Shown: piece after piece, positions 1-11,748 of the stretch
Layout of the letters: every line of letters starts with the position of its first letter
Numbering within the stretch: the stretch's first letter is position 1
NCBI RefSeq assembly: GCF_022605725.1
Contig: NC_065550.1
Coordinates: 9,796,001-9,860,000, forward strand
DNA length: 64,000 nt
Origin: Anthonomus grandis grandis
Taxonomy: Eukaryota; Arthropoda; Insecta; Coleoptera; Curculionidae
Reading direction: 5' to 3'
Made by a program: the position numbers and the translations under genes
Notes under the pieces: model-generated
The model's database searches: none
Told to the model about the DNA's origin: nothing
The model's input: the letters and a program-made list of their open reading frames with translations, nothing else

Positions 1-225
1 TTTGGAAACACAATAGTCGTCAAAAATGTTCGCCAAAATATTTAGAATAAAAATATTATTGAAAAAATCAATCTAAGGCCTATTCAATACAATTAATTTA
101 ATTCTGGGTAATCAATCAATTTAGCAACGTTAACAAACAATAACAATAACTAACCAATAAAAAGCTAATAAAAAAGTATAAAATAAAAGAATTTACGTCA
201 GTAGTAGAAGTTCAAAAAGATGTTC

Positions 226-860
226 TTAATTTTCTAAGCATAAACAGTATCTCCATATCGTGAATTCCAACACATTATTGAGCATCATTGGTGTACTACT
301 GTTAAAAGCCTCGAACACTAATCTTTGAAGTTCAAAAATCTTCGGCTTCAAAGTTGTTTTTGGAAACTTTGCATCATATCCAACACATAAATAAAGAAAT
401 CTAAGGGAGTAATGTCGGAGAAACATGCTGGCCATGGCGTTCTGGAGTACGTGCCGTCTCCTTGGAAATCTAATTTCTAGATATTCCCTAACTACTCTGA
501 CATTATAAACAGGTGCTCCATCTTATTAAAACCAATGGTTTCGAACTTCTACAAGAGACAAATAATCTAAAACTTTCTCTAAGTCGTTTTGCAGTTATTT
601 AAGATAACGCTCATAATTCAAATTATGATGGTAAATAAAAGGGCGTAAAATACTCCTTCTTACAGTACCAACCCACATATTGAATCAGAAACACACCTGG
701 GGTTGTACTTATTTCATCTTGCAAAGTCTACATTTATAGTGTTGAAAGTCTGTTTATATGGATGAATTTTTTTTTAAACGAATTAAAAGTATTTTTTTAT
801 ATTGCGTTCTAACATACTGAAAGTTCTTCTGTTTGGCCGTCTTTCAGGATATTTATTCAA
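226..860 (-). pseudogene. Mariner-like transposase relic (DUF4817-type family)
   Basis: Read on the minus strand this is the catalytic and C-terminal part of a Tc1/mariner-type transposase, broken by stops and frameshifts. From right to left the recognisable pieces are MWVGTVRRSILRPF (the segment after the first catalytic Asp), a stretch ending HNLNYERYLK, then DGAPVYN (second Asp block, usually DGAPPH), and DITPLDFF (normally SPDLTPLDFFLWG, holding the third acidic residue). The tail matches the usual hydrophobic C-terminus with PMMLNNV. The first Asp block and the N-terminal DNA-binding part are not visible, so this is an old dead fragment. No inverted repeats were found around it. The family assignment rests on motif order only. 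Confidence 0.6.
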
Positions 861-3800
861 ATACATCTGCTCTGCATTATAACAATTTCGATAACTTAAA
901 ATGCAACAAGTTAGCATATCAAATTTTTCTTTATTCGAAACTATTTTTGCAAAATAAATTGAAATATGTAAAGTGTATAGTGAAATAACTCATAAGTTAA
1001 TGTCAAACCTCAAGCATCTCTATGACTACCATTTTGTTTCCAAAACCTACTTTCTTTTAAGTCATTGAAAATATTTAATAATGTTTAAGGTAGGTTAACG
1101 AATCCGGAATTAAAAGCACTTAATATTTGAAATCGAAAAACAAGGTCCGTATTAGAAAGAAAAAGTTGATGATGGTGACTCAAAGACGAAAATAAACTAA
1201 GCAAAAAACAGATTATTTTTTTCGAAAATTCGTTTTTAAAAATCTCCAGAACTACGCGGAATTTTTTAAAATCTACAAAATCTAAGTGGCATATTATTAT
1301 GCACCCAAAGGCGGTACTAATTTCTATTTAATCAACTTTCTATCTCTCATGGTTTCGGAGATCCCTGTACTGGCAGACCTTTTTTAGGCAAAAATTATTT
1401 TACTTATATTTTTTCTCCTCATAGTTTAGTTTAATTCTAATCACGCTTTTATAAAAAAACATTTATTGAAGCAAAGAAAGGTAGCCATTTTTTTAATTCT
1501 TTCTGATTTTAAACATATTTGATTTAATCTACTTGTGTTTCAATATCTATTAAAATAATTTTCTTTTGGCTTCTTTCTTAGCTAACAATTGATTATCACA
1601 TTTTTTCACTTAACAACTTAATATTTTTTTGATTTTGTAGTTATACATTTTCTTAATAATTTTCTTTTCAATATAGTCAGAGGTTTTTTACCAATTCATC
1701 CGAATCTTATTTGTTTACAGTTTTAAATAATTTATTCCTTTTCGATTACCAAATACTTTGTAATATCTACACAGCCTATTTAATATAATTTCTCTTTTTA
1801 TGAGATACCGTGCATTTATTCGTGTCAAATATTTTAAGTTTCGAGTGAGCAGTTTTAAATACATTTTTTTAATGGTCTGATCACATATTACTTATTAATC
1901 TCTATAAATTCTGTAATACTATTTAAGTAAAAGTAAAGTTTACAATATATCTTATTTTTTGTTTAACCTGTAATATTTAAAAAAATGTTTTTGTCGGTTG
2001 GAAAGCCATATAACAAAAAAAAAAAAGAAAATCCTATTTAAAAAAGAAGAGAAGTGATTTATTTTTAAATTATGAATTATTTGTTTGATAAACAGCAACT
2101 TAAGATTTACTTTTGCCATAAATCTTATAGAGGTAACGTTTTTAATGACTTTAAATATAATTTTGAAGGAAAAAAATTCTACATATATTATTTTAACTAG
2201 TAAACCACCCAGTGAACAAATATTTGTATAATCAATAAAAAAATAATTTATTTATATGTAAATTAAACAATGTATGTACAAAAAACAATTTTAAATCTAA
2301 AAAAATGTGTTTTGCAATTTTGGTTTAGTTCACATTAGAGTTATCTATTATATCGTTATAATTGGGATAAACTGCAAAACAAGCTCCGTAATTACTTCCT
2401 CCAGTACTTTTAGAGGAAATTCCGTCATTTGCGAGAATTTTTTATTTAAATTAGTTATTTTTGAACATAAATTATAAAGACAAAAATTTCGAACAAAAAT
2501 CATTTGTTCTTATATTTATTTTAATTAACCCTAGTCGAGAATTCTTAGAAAAAAAATTAATAACCGAAACTCAGCTTTCTTTTGAGTATTTGACGTTATA
2601 ATTTCTCACTCAAATCTGGTTTCAATTAAAAAATCATTGATTTATACCTAATATAACCTAATAAGTCATATTAAATTAATTACCTCAATATATTTTGACC
2701 AATATTGCATTATTAACCATTCCTTACTATTGCTATTTAAATTTAGGTAATTATTTTTTTTATTCTTTACGACTATAACTTGGGTTATAATAAGTGTGTA
2801 TTAATTAAAGTAGTATCTAGTATCTACATTTGTTCTGAATAATTTTAAATAGGCTTTCTTTAAGGATTCATTTGACACAATTTAATGTATTTTTAAATTT
2901 ATTATTTTTACCTATATATTATATATGTATATCTCTGATTCTCATTTGTCCTCAATTTTTTTCTTTATTAACTAATTAAAATACTTCCGCTTACTGACTG
3001 ACAACTTTAAAAATGTTCACCTAAATTTTGGTTTACTTAAGTAATTTTTTTATTATTTACTTTTAGTTAAATGATTAAGGTCATTAAGATGTTGACTATT
3101 ATTGGTATTTTAGGTATAAACAAGCCTAGCACTAAAAACGCCAAAAAAAATCTAAAACTTTGGTTTTAAAATAATTTAATATACAGTTATTCTCGTTTTG
3201 GATAATTTATTAATTCTTCTTGTGTCTTTTAACTTAATTTTTATTTATTTATCATATATTGTATGTATTGTTTGTAATGTTACTTTTTTCTCCCTTTAAA
3301 ACTTTTTCCTTGCTTACTTTTAACAAATTTTCGTTTTTTAGGCCAGCTAATAATATTACGAAATAATTTATAGTTTCACCGTGCCTTAATATTCTGCAAC
3401 GTGTCAAAATCCAATAAAATCAAACAGAAAACTTGCTTTCAATTGTGCATTTTTGCCCGAAGAACACAAATTTAAAGAGTGAAAGGTAGCGGAATCGCGT
3501 CCGTACAACGATCTAGATAATAAGCACCAACTATATAATGATTTTATTTTGTTATTAACAATACAGATACTATGACAAGTTAAATGCTGGTATTTTATAT
3601 ACCTGTGTACTGTTGGCAATAAGAGAAGTAAAAAAAGATTCACGTTGCTTTAACTTTTTTATTGAAGAAATATTCCTTCTTGAACTTGTTAAATAGTTAC
3701 CTGATGTTTGTTGAATAATTCTGACTAGTTTTACTGGATGTGCTGACTTGACTAGTATTAATATATTTATTTACTCTTATTTTAATTTATACTACACTTA

Positions 3801-4189
3801 ATATTAAAATACAAACCCAGATGTAAAAAAGTTAATTTCTTTATTAAGAAATTAAATCCTAATTTTAAGTAGATTTTAAACATGACTGCTTAATCTCCAT
3901 TTTCCTTTAATGCCAGGGTAAGATGAAAAAAGATATACACTAAGGGTAACATTAGAAATAGCGGGTGCGTTATTTCAAGGAAATATTAAGTATACGGGTT
4001 GGGAAATTCAAAATTAGGCATTGTCCAAAATAATGGCAACAACGCTTACTCTCGTCGCCATCTCTGGTAGTCTTATGGGTATTTGCTGTTTTTATTTTTT
4101 ACAAAATAACAATAATAGTATCGGCAGATCTTATTTTTCTGTGTGACTACACTTTGCAGTCTTGCATTTTTAAGCGCTTTTATTTTTTT
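861..4189. other. AT-rich stretch with no recognisable gene
   Basis: About 3.3 kb of very AT-rich sequence with many homopolymer runs and stops in every frame. The longest reading frame (3404-3643, minus, 79 codons) has low-complexity composition and no domain. I see no splice-bounded exon, tRNA or terminal repeat here. It could be intron or intergenic DNA. Confidence 0.6.
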
Positions 4190-4885
4190 CTCCACCTATT
4201 ACGGTTTATACTCCTTCCGAAAGAGTTCAAGTGATTAAAAGGTTTTATGGAGGCAATTTTTTTTTCAGGTACATTTGAAAATAGAACGATTTCTTGCAAA
4301 ATAAACCCAATTTTTAATGTGATTTCTTGAGATTTTTTTTCCTCACACTAAAACGTATTCCACACTTAAATGCAAAAACCTCCTATTAAAAGCGTCTAGG
4401 GGCAAGACCGACATGTAGTGCCCTAGAAGTGTAGATTCAACACGATCAACTAAAAGTGTTGGAGAAGAACTGGGTATGGACCATAAAATTGTTACTATTA
4501 TTTGAAAAAAAATATAGGTACCTGCGACCATATCAAGCCATTTTTTATTGACGGTACTTACTTTAAATGCTCAAAAATTCCTTAAGTTGCTGTAAAACCA
4601 AGTTCTTCCCACTATTCAAATTCTCCTTGCTCTCTTATTTAGAATGTGGGTATGGTAAATGAATTTTTAACAAATACTTTTCCCAACCATTTTATTAGTG
4701 GAACTGCCGATAGTAAATGACCTAGAACTCCAGATTTGTCCCCAAATGACTTTAAGGAGACTATTTGCAAACCCAATAATAGGACAAAATGACAATCAAT
4801 TTGAATAGTTGCGAGAAAAAATTGTAGAAACACAATGTCATTTTCACAGAAACTTTTTTGGAAGTACGAAATGGCTTTTATGATA
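4190..4885 (+). pseudogene. Mariner-like transposase relic (DUF4817-type family)
   Basis: A degenerate plus-strand copy of the mariner-type transposase family. The N-terminal helix-turn-helix start is visible as VYTPSERVQVIKRFYGGN near 4206-4257. It is followed by a second DNA-binding piece (SVDSTRSTKSVGEELG, about 4431-4480). The catalytic core is largely gone; RTPDLSPNDF near 4730 is the remains of the third acidic block. Several in-frame stops and a large internal deletion make it non-functional. Just upstream, a short low-AT stretch (4030-4080) may belong to the same element. No clear terminal inverted repeats were located. Confidence 0.55.
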
Positions 4886-7112
4886 AATTACCTTTTAACT
4901 TATGAAAAGTTAGGCAAAGAAGGAGGTCTGTTTAAGACTTTTATTAAAGAATTAATTTTTGTTAAGTTTATTTTTATGAGTGTTAATCTTATTTTTGCAT
5001 AGTGTGTCAATTTTTCTACTTTTATTAGAGTTTATATTATTGTACTTAGAAACAACAACGAGACAGGCGAGTAGCATAGCGAACGAAATTTCGCTTTTAA
5101 GTATCTCTCTATCCCTAATGATTGATTCCCCAACCTGTATACATGGCCAAGCCAAATTTCTTACTATAAACAAACAAAGAGAAAAAATCGCTTAAACATA
5201 TGGATTAAATTGTGACACACATTTTGGCACTAAAATTCATATCTTAAGAGGCGAGTTATAGATTAACCAGCTCTTTTAAAACAAAATTCCACTTCTTAGT
5301 GTGGCTTTCATATTTGTTATTAATGAGTCTAATTTTAATAATTGTGGACCATTATCATTTATTTTATCTCCTTAAAAATACGTTTTTTGAATCAGTAATA
5401 TAAATTTACTTATATTACGCTTCTGAAGTTCAGTATCTACTAAAATGGAGTTTCAATTTGTGAATTGGTATGGTTGATTTATGTTTGAGCTTTTTTATAA
5501 TTTATTTTCTTTTAAATTTTAAAATTGAAAATATTTAAAAAAATTAAATTTGTCTGGTACTAGAGGACTTGGAAAGAAAAATAACTTGTACACCCATCAT
5601 GCTTCTTGTTTTGAGCTACTTGTTTTAGTATAATTATAAGTAAGCTTTTTATTACTTTATTTTAGATTAAAGTTGTCATAAAAATAATTTTACTACGTTT
5701 ATAAATGTTTTACTCATTATAAACTCTCGCTTTTCACCAACTACTTCTTCATAGTCGAAAAATATGACAATTATCCAAGTGAAATTCGCTTACAAAAATA
5801 TTTTGTATTTATGTATGTATTAACCATATGTCAGTGATTTCTAAAATGCTACTCTACCATTTGATTATATTGCAAGTTCAAATAATAATATTTTCGGATA
5901 ATTAAGGTGAAAAGATATTAAATATATTGTATAGACTAGCTTATTTTCTATTTTTATAACTTTATTGAATTGTTTTTTAGGTAATAATAGACTAAAAATG
6001 TTCTAATTAGGGAAATAAACAAATTTTTGAAATAAGGTAGCAGGCGTAATTCTAAGTTAAAAACATTCACAGTCGAGTTAGAGTTAAGAAATATTTTTTA
6101 AATTTTTATCTTAAGATTATAGAAACCATAGGCTTACAAAACTGTTAATGGGGGTAAAATTTTAATTTGAAAATTTAACGACCTGTATCATGAAAACAAA
6201 TTAAGATCGATTTTTAAGTTATGTTTTCTTTTTTTCTGGGGTGATAAAAACCAAATTAAAATAAATTAAAAAAATTATATCACACGTGATCCTTTAGAAA
6301 AAATATAAAATACACGAGAAAAAAACTTTAATAGGGGAAATAGGATAAGTACTTGCAAATACTAAGCTTTAAAATTACTTTAGTGAAATACGACAACCTG
6401 GTTAATAGTTGAATTTTTACGGCCTTGTATTTTTTTAAGGATTTTCTTATACTAGCTATAAAAAAAACTTTAATAATAAAACCATCTTAAAATATTTTTT
6501 TTATCGCTGTAATATGAAACTATATAATTTTTATTTCATTACGTCAATGTAGTCTGTACTTAGTACTGAAATCAAAATCTAGGTTGGATAAAAATTATAT
6601 TTATTAAAATGTCCGACTGCCTTCATCTACATATTAAAATGAATACAACACATACCAAAAAAGTAAATAGTTTCGAAGGACATCTCTTAAAACAACTTGT
6701 TTACCCTATTACCTAGGTACAGCTGTTCTCACAACACTTATTAAATAATCTTAGAACATTAAAAGACTAAAATTAACATTGCCATGGAACTATGGGCAGT
6801 TTAGAGAAAAAAACCTCCAAAAGGTCTCAAAACATACACGTTTTGAGACCGAGACTTGGAAGTTTTTTATTTTTTTTCTTTGAAATAATGGACGAGTTCT
6901 TTCAATATGGGCAGCTTGTTTGCTTGCAACATTTGTGATGCAGTGATGCCAAATGCTTATGTAAAACAAAAAACACACACTTTATAATATCATAAAAATT
7001 TGTAACTTATTTTGACAAGCACAAAATAATACTATTCTTCTTTAATAAAATATGAAGCATCTTATTTTCATAAAATATGATAAGATACTATAAAAAAAGT
7101 CAATATTCAAAG
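4886..7112. other. AT-rich stretch, no gene; two small structured islands
   Basis: No protein-coding exon is recognisable. Two places stand out from the AT-rich background: a less AT-rich island at about 5050-5165 that contains the near-palindrome AGCGAACGAAATTTCGCTT, and a hairpin at 6823-6850. The reading frames across 4952-5195 on both strands run over the first island but match no family I know. Confidence 0.5.
6823..6850. repeat. Perfect 11-bp hairpin
   Basis: GGTCTCAAAAC and GTTTTGAGACC are exact reverse complements separated by a 6-base loop (ATACAC). The purine-rich flanks (CCAAAA and GAGACTTGG) extend the symmetry slightly. No element end, gene or terminator context is evident, so its role is unknown; it may be the core of a decayed foldback element. 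Confidence 0.7.
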
Positions 7113-7220
7113 TTAAATGAATGTAGATAACATATACCCTATAGTAGAGAAAAAGGCAACAACATCGTAACGCCGTTTGATCGCATTGTTGATTCTACCG
7201 ACACAAGTAATCTTTACCAT
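7113..7220 (-). CDS. Short hypothetical reading frame, possible host exon
   Basis: A 35-codon minus-strand frame starting at an ATG with a fair insect start context (GTCAATGG) and ending in TAA. Composition is unlike the AT-rich surroundings. It contains a basic segment (NNAIKRRYD) followed by a hydrophobic segment (VVAFFSTIGYML), the pattern expected where a cytosolic N-terminus runs into a first membrane helix. This resembles the start of a major-facilitator transporter, but the similarity is too short to name. A GT lies within the GGGTATATG stretch, so the frame could splice out before its stop. Equally it may be chance. No second exon was identified to the left. Confidence 0.2.
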   Translation of the reverse strand: MVKITCVGRINNAIKRRYDVVAFFSTIGYMLSTFI

Positions 7221-7473
7221 TGACGTCGTTAAAAAATAATTACATGATAAATATTTATTATTAAAAGATTATGCTTTAAATTATAAACAATATTACCTTT
7301 TATGAATTCTTTATGCGTTCTTTTAACGTATTTCATTAGAGTAAAGGTACTTATCTAATAAAAAACATTTTTATGGAAATTAAATATTTTATAACTATTA
7401 TAGATTTCTTAATAAGTTTTTATTATTCTACGGTTGTCCCTTGATAAGATGTTATGACAATATCGGTATTTAC

Positions 7474-7509
7474 TTGTGAAAAGATCGACCTAAATTGCCT
7501 TTTTTCCAT
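7474..7509 (-). CDS. Candidate first coding exon of an unlisted minus-strand gene
   Basis: The minus strand reads CCGCAAAATGG, a near-ideal insect translation-start context, followed by twelve codons (MEKRQFRSIFSQ) and then CAA/GTAAAT, a good splice donor in phase 0. To the right (7510-7700) the sequence is less AT-rich and looks like a promoter or 5-prime leader, with a repeated AAGATGACA. Without splicing the frame stops after 28 codons. I could not find a convincing downstream exon in phase; the frame at 7113-7220 is nearby but its acceptor does not fit cleanly. Confidence 0.2.
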
Positions 7510-8033
7510 TTTGCGGCACAAAGGGCACAAATTTTTACTACCGTAACAGTTCACAAAAACACTAAAATGCCCTAAACTTTTTCCCTTTTCAACCAAAAAC
7601 TAAAAAAAGAACACAGAATTTCACAAATGCCGAATGTAAACACAAATCCGTTTGTTAAGATGACATTTCGCAAGATGACAACTTGCTTGCGGTATTGCGA
7701 GTTCAAATTTTTTAGAAGCGGTTTTAATAATAAGAATGTTATTATTTTTTTGCTTTGAAGTTGTTATTTTTACGCTTAGAATAACATATATCTATTTCTA
7801 CTTTTTATTTTTAATTTAAAATCTAACATCCATAAGTTAAATTAACATTATTATATATGTTGATAGATAGCTGAAAATTTCTTCTTCTGAAAATGCGTGT
7901 AAACTTGACAACAGAGTACAAAAAAATACCCCCTTTGCCCCTGTGCACATGTTGAACTCAAACAAAGTTGTTGTTTACTAATTCTAGCCTTTCAATGTTC
8001 TAAGTAAATAATAATTCTGGTAATATTATTACA
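7510..8033. other. Non-coding stretch, possible leader or promoter in its left part
   Basis: The left 190 bases are richer in G and C than the surroundings and could be the leader or promoter of the putative minus-strand exon at 7474-7509. The rest is AT-rich and featureless up to the mariner element that starts at 8034. Confidence 0.35.
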
Positions 8034-9892
8034 TACAGGGTGTCCCGAAAGTAATGGGTCATAGAACAACAGTAGATTCCTTACGTCAAAATAATGTGAT
8101 TGAGGTCAACTTGACTCATCCTAACTTGAATAGTAATAAAACACAGGCTGTCAAAGTATTATTTGATTTATCGTTTTTTTCTCATAGGTTCTGAACCAAA
8201 TGATTAACATGAAATTTAGAACATACGAGTCTTTTAAAAAGAAAAAGAAAATTTCGTATACATTTCTGTGTTTTCGGTAGAGGACGCTCGTTGCGTTAGT
8301 TTTTACTTTTTCAAATCTTCTAACTTTTTTGCAGCTCCATATATTGGTTTGATATAATTACGTATAATTTTGACATAAATAATTAATACTTTATTAAGGT
8401 CGCTAGGAGCAACCATTTTCGAAATAATCACACTTTTAGGTTTTTTAATATGTGAATGACTTAAATTTACTAGATTTTTAGCAATGCAATCCTAAATAAA
8501 ATAAAATTAATACCTATAAAATTATTAATATTTATTTAAAATTAGAATAGTTACTAAATAAAAAAAAATATTACGACTTTTTTGTTAATGCTTATCATAA
8601 CCAAAGTAAATGATATTTATTCAAACAAATATACCAAAAACAATAATAAATAAAGACACATATAAATAACGGCACTATAACAACTGTTTAAAATGCTCTC
8701 CATTAACTTCAAAGCATTTTGAAATACGTTTAACAAATGACTGCCGTATTTTAAAAAGAAGACCGTAACTTTTTAACATATTTAGAGAATTTACAATTTT
8801 ACATTTACTTCATTTAGATTATTTATAGGACTATCACAAACAATTGATTTCAAATATTCCCAAATATAGAAGTCCATAGGGTTTAAGTCTGGACTACGCG
8901 CAGGCCAAAGCAAAGGTCCTCCACGGCCAATCCAACGTTCGGGATTTTGTTCATCAAGGTAATTGCGTACCTGTCGAGAAAAATGCGCTGGCATAATGGT
9001 AAATCTTCTAAAAGACCTTCAAGTTCATTTCGTAAGAAATTTAAGTACGAGTCTCCGTCCAAATTAGGTGGTAGTTCATTCCAACACATGATTTGCTTAC
9101 ACCTGTAGCTTCCGCTATTCGCCTAGTACTTAACCCGGGATTTTCTGCTACGCGGACCAAAATTTCTTCTTCCTGTCCTTGGGAAATATTTTTTGGGCGG
9201 CCCGAAACAGGCATGTTTTGCCGAAACGATCCAGTTTCTCTTAGTCGGCTATAAATTCTTTGGAATAATTTATGGTTTGGTTGTTGTCTATCTGAAAATA
9301 TTTTTATCTCCAAATTGGTAAACAAATTATGCCTAGGCATTACTTAAAATGATTAAACTTAAAGAAAAAAACTTTTTACTCATTTTAAAAATTTTATATG
9401 ACATTCAAAAAGTTTGACATAAATAATACAAACACTGGTTTCTGCGAAAGCCAAGTGCAGATGCGATTTAAATAAAGTAGTAAATAAATATTATTTTAAA
9501 CATTTTTTGAAAAATGTTGAAAAATATGTCGAAAATTATAGCTCCTAGCGACTTTGATAAAGTATACATTTTTTATGTAAAATAAAAAAGGGAATTTATT
9601 TTGATACTTATTAAACCAATATACGGGGCTGAAAAAAAGGTAGGGGTTCTAAAACAGTAAAAACTAAAGCAACGAGCACCCTCTACCGAAAACACGAAAA
9701 CTATATGCGAAGTTTTAATTTTCTTTTTAAAAGACTCGTATGTTTTAAATTTCATATCAGTATGTCAATTGGTTATACCCTGTATTTCAGTTACTATTAA
9801 AGTTAGGATCAGGAAGTTGACCTCAATCACATTATTTTGATGTAAGGAATCTACTGTTGTTCTATGTCTCATTACTTTCGAGATACCCTGTA
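8034..9892 (-). mobile_element. Mariner-type element with about 360-390 bp terminal inverted repeats
   Basis: The ends read TACAGGGTGTCCCGAAAGTA at the left and its approximate inverse, ending CCCTGTA, at the right, each beginning with the TA target dinucleotide. The inverted arms are long: about 8036-8423 on the left pairs with about 9530-9890 on the right, including the inner landmark GTCGCTAGGAGC and its inverse. Inside lies a broken minus-strand transposase (8675-9340). Because the arms are still alignable over nearly their whole length, the insertion is moderately young, yet the internal deletion in the transposase means this copy could only move with help. Confidence 0.85.
8675..9340 (-). 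pseudogene. Internally deleted DUF4817-type mariner transposase
   Basis: Three overlapping minus-strand frames together carry the remains of one transposase inside the long-TIR element. The N-terminus has the helix-turn-helix linker NHKLFQRIYSRLRETGSF and a second HTH (STRRIAEATGVSKSCV). After that the frame jumps directly to CWNELPPNLDGDSYLNFLRN, so the first catalytic Asp block is deleted. The second Asp block survives only as MPAHFSRQVRNYL. The third block is intact as RSPDLNPMDFYIWEYLK, and the C-terminus ends NGEHFKQLL with a stop at 8675-8677. The expected full length is about 330-380 residues. The copy is catalytically dead. Confidence 0.7.
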
Positions 9893-11466
9893 TAGATACT
9901 TATAAATTATTTGGCAAAACAATGGATTCGACTATAGTAATGCCGTCTGCAAAAAATATGGAAATACACTTTTCACTATTCACACTCAATTTTTACAGGT
10001 AAATAATTAATTAAACGTTAGGCTTATTACATAGCTATAATATCATATAAACTTCTAAATCTAAGCGAAGCTTATGTGCTTTTTAACTAGCATTTTTACG
10101 TCTTAACACTTTTATAAAATTTTAGAATGGTTTATGAGTTCTTATATGAAGGTTCCTGAGATATTACATAAAAAGTTTCAAGGAATCTTTTAAGAGATTA
10201 GAACAGTCTAGATTATATTATTTCAGCGACACTATATCATAAAAGTTTTTACGAAAACGAATAGAATAAGAAAGTAAGTATTTTATTTCTTATGTCCAAG
10301 AACATTATACATATAATTACTCTTAACCATTAAGTTCAATATTCTACAGCAGCAATAAAAGCGTTCTATATTAGATCACATAGTTTATGTAATAGAAGAT
10401 TTAAAAGTAATTTAAACGGGGCGTAATTTACAAAGTAATGCGGAAAAGGCGCTATGTATTGCCTAATTATTATAATTAAAGGTAATTCGTATTTTTAACT
10501 CCATACTACACGTAAAAGCAAAGTTTCCTTACTAATTATTTTTATTCAAATTCAATCTGCAGTGATAGTAAATTTAAGGTTTTGTAATATAATTTATAGT
10601 AAAATATTGATTAACTTATATTTAAATAGTCCTAAATAAAAAAAAGTTACTATTAGTTTCTAAGAAGTTCCTACATATATATTTCAAATTTACAAAAAAT
10701 AAGGCGTGGTTAATACTATTTTTTTTAATAATATTCATTCATTGTCTATCCGACAAGAGCTATTTAATAGTCAAATTACATAGCGAGCGTAATTACAATG
10801 CTTGTTAAGATCATTTGCAGATTTATAGCTGATATTTACATAAAGAAAGTGTAGCAAATGAAGGCATACATTGTTCTCACCCTATTGATAACAATCTGGT
10901 TTATTAGGATTTAGAAAGCGTTAAAAGTTTTATTAAAAAATCATATTGTATTTGTAAGATTTAATAATCATGACTTATTTACATTATTAATATTATTGAT
11001 TATGACATATAATTCTTATTTTAAGACTTTTTTAGGCACTAGTGCGTAAAGTGAGCACTTTACGCACGGTAGTAGAAAATAGTTATTTTACACTTTTACT
11101 GTTTATAAGTCTAGAAACTTACATTTTTTATACACCGTTGGGTGGTAAATTAGCTGTTGCCTGTACCCTATCGTCTATTGCCCTAAATTTGTGATTGTGT
11201 ACCATTCACTCAATCATAGCTCAATATATTCACTCAATAGCAGGTGGGACTTTTGTTTGATGTATGGCCTCCATATAGTTTTATTGGGTTTGACTAAATA
11301 CTCCATATAGTTTGCGTTCGGGGGTATGGCATCTTATATCACAGAAGGCCACCTCCTCAGCACCCTGACACAGACAGTTCGAATAACGAACTTGTAATAC
11401 CAATCTCTACTTGGGTTTACGCTACATAATTTAAAACATGTGAATAAGGATCGAGTAAAACCTCTT
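9893..11466. other. AT-rich intergenic stretch upstream of the chitin-binding protein gene
   Basis: The left 1.1 kb is AT-rich and empty. From about 11040 the composition changes. There is a perfect 12-bp palindrome (11042-11067), then repeated short words (ATTCACTCAAT twice near 11205-11240; CTCCATATAGTTT twice near 11270-11315). Together these look like the regulatory region of the gene at 11749. Confidence 0.45.
11042..11067. repeat. Perfect 12-bp inverted repeat
   Basis: GTGCGTAAAGTG is followed after two bases by CACTTTACGCAC. The dyad lies about 700 bp upstream of the chitin-binding gene, so it could bind a dimeric regulator or be the core of a tiny foldback element. Neither can be decided from sequence. 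Confidence 0.75.
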
Positions 11467-11526
11467 TATAAAGGTCAATTTTCGTTTCTGTTTAGCTCTC
11501 ACAAGAGTAGCTTTTAAATAAATAAG
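11467..11526 (+). promoter_or_regulatory. Candidate TATA promoter and non-coding first exon
   Basis: TATAAA at 11467-11472 is followed about 30 bases later by a TCTCACA initiator-like sequence near 11498. AAG/GTAAAATC at 11524-11527 is a usable splice donor, and TTTGTTTCAG/A at 11738-11748, one base before the ATG of the coding gene, is a strong acceptor. A short leader exon of about 30 bases and a 221-bp leader intron (11527-11747) would result. This is inferred from consensus signals only. Confidence 0.45.
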
Positions 11527-11748
11527 GTAAAATCTGGTGAAAAGCTTTACATAATAACTTCAGAAAACCGTCACTATATATTTTAGCATTGATTAAAACT
11601 ACTTCAGCTTCACTAATCTTCTCCAAGATCAAATATCTCCATATGTTATAAAACCAAGTTAGTCCAAAAAGTTTAAGGAGTACCTCTTATGAAGAGTATT
11701 TTTTGAGGAAAAATAAAAGTGAAAGACTGAAAATATTTTTGTTTCAGA

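Noticed and set aside
3404..3643. 79-codon minus-strand open frame
   Set aside because: Composition follows the AT-rich background, no domain, no start context or splice signals; most likely chance.
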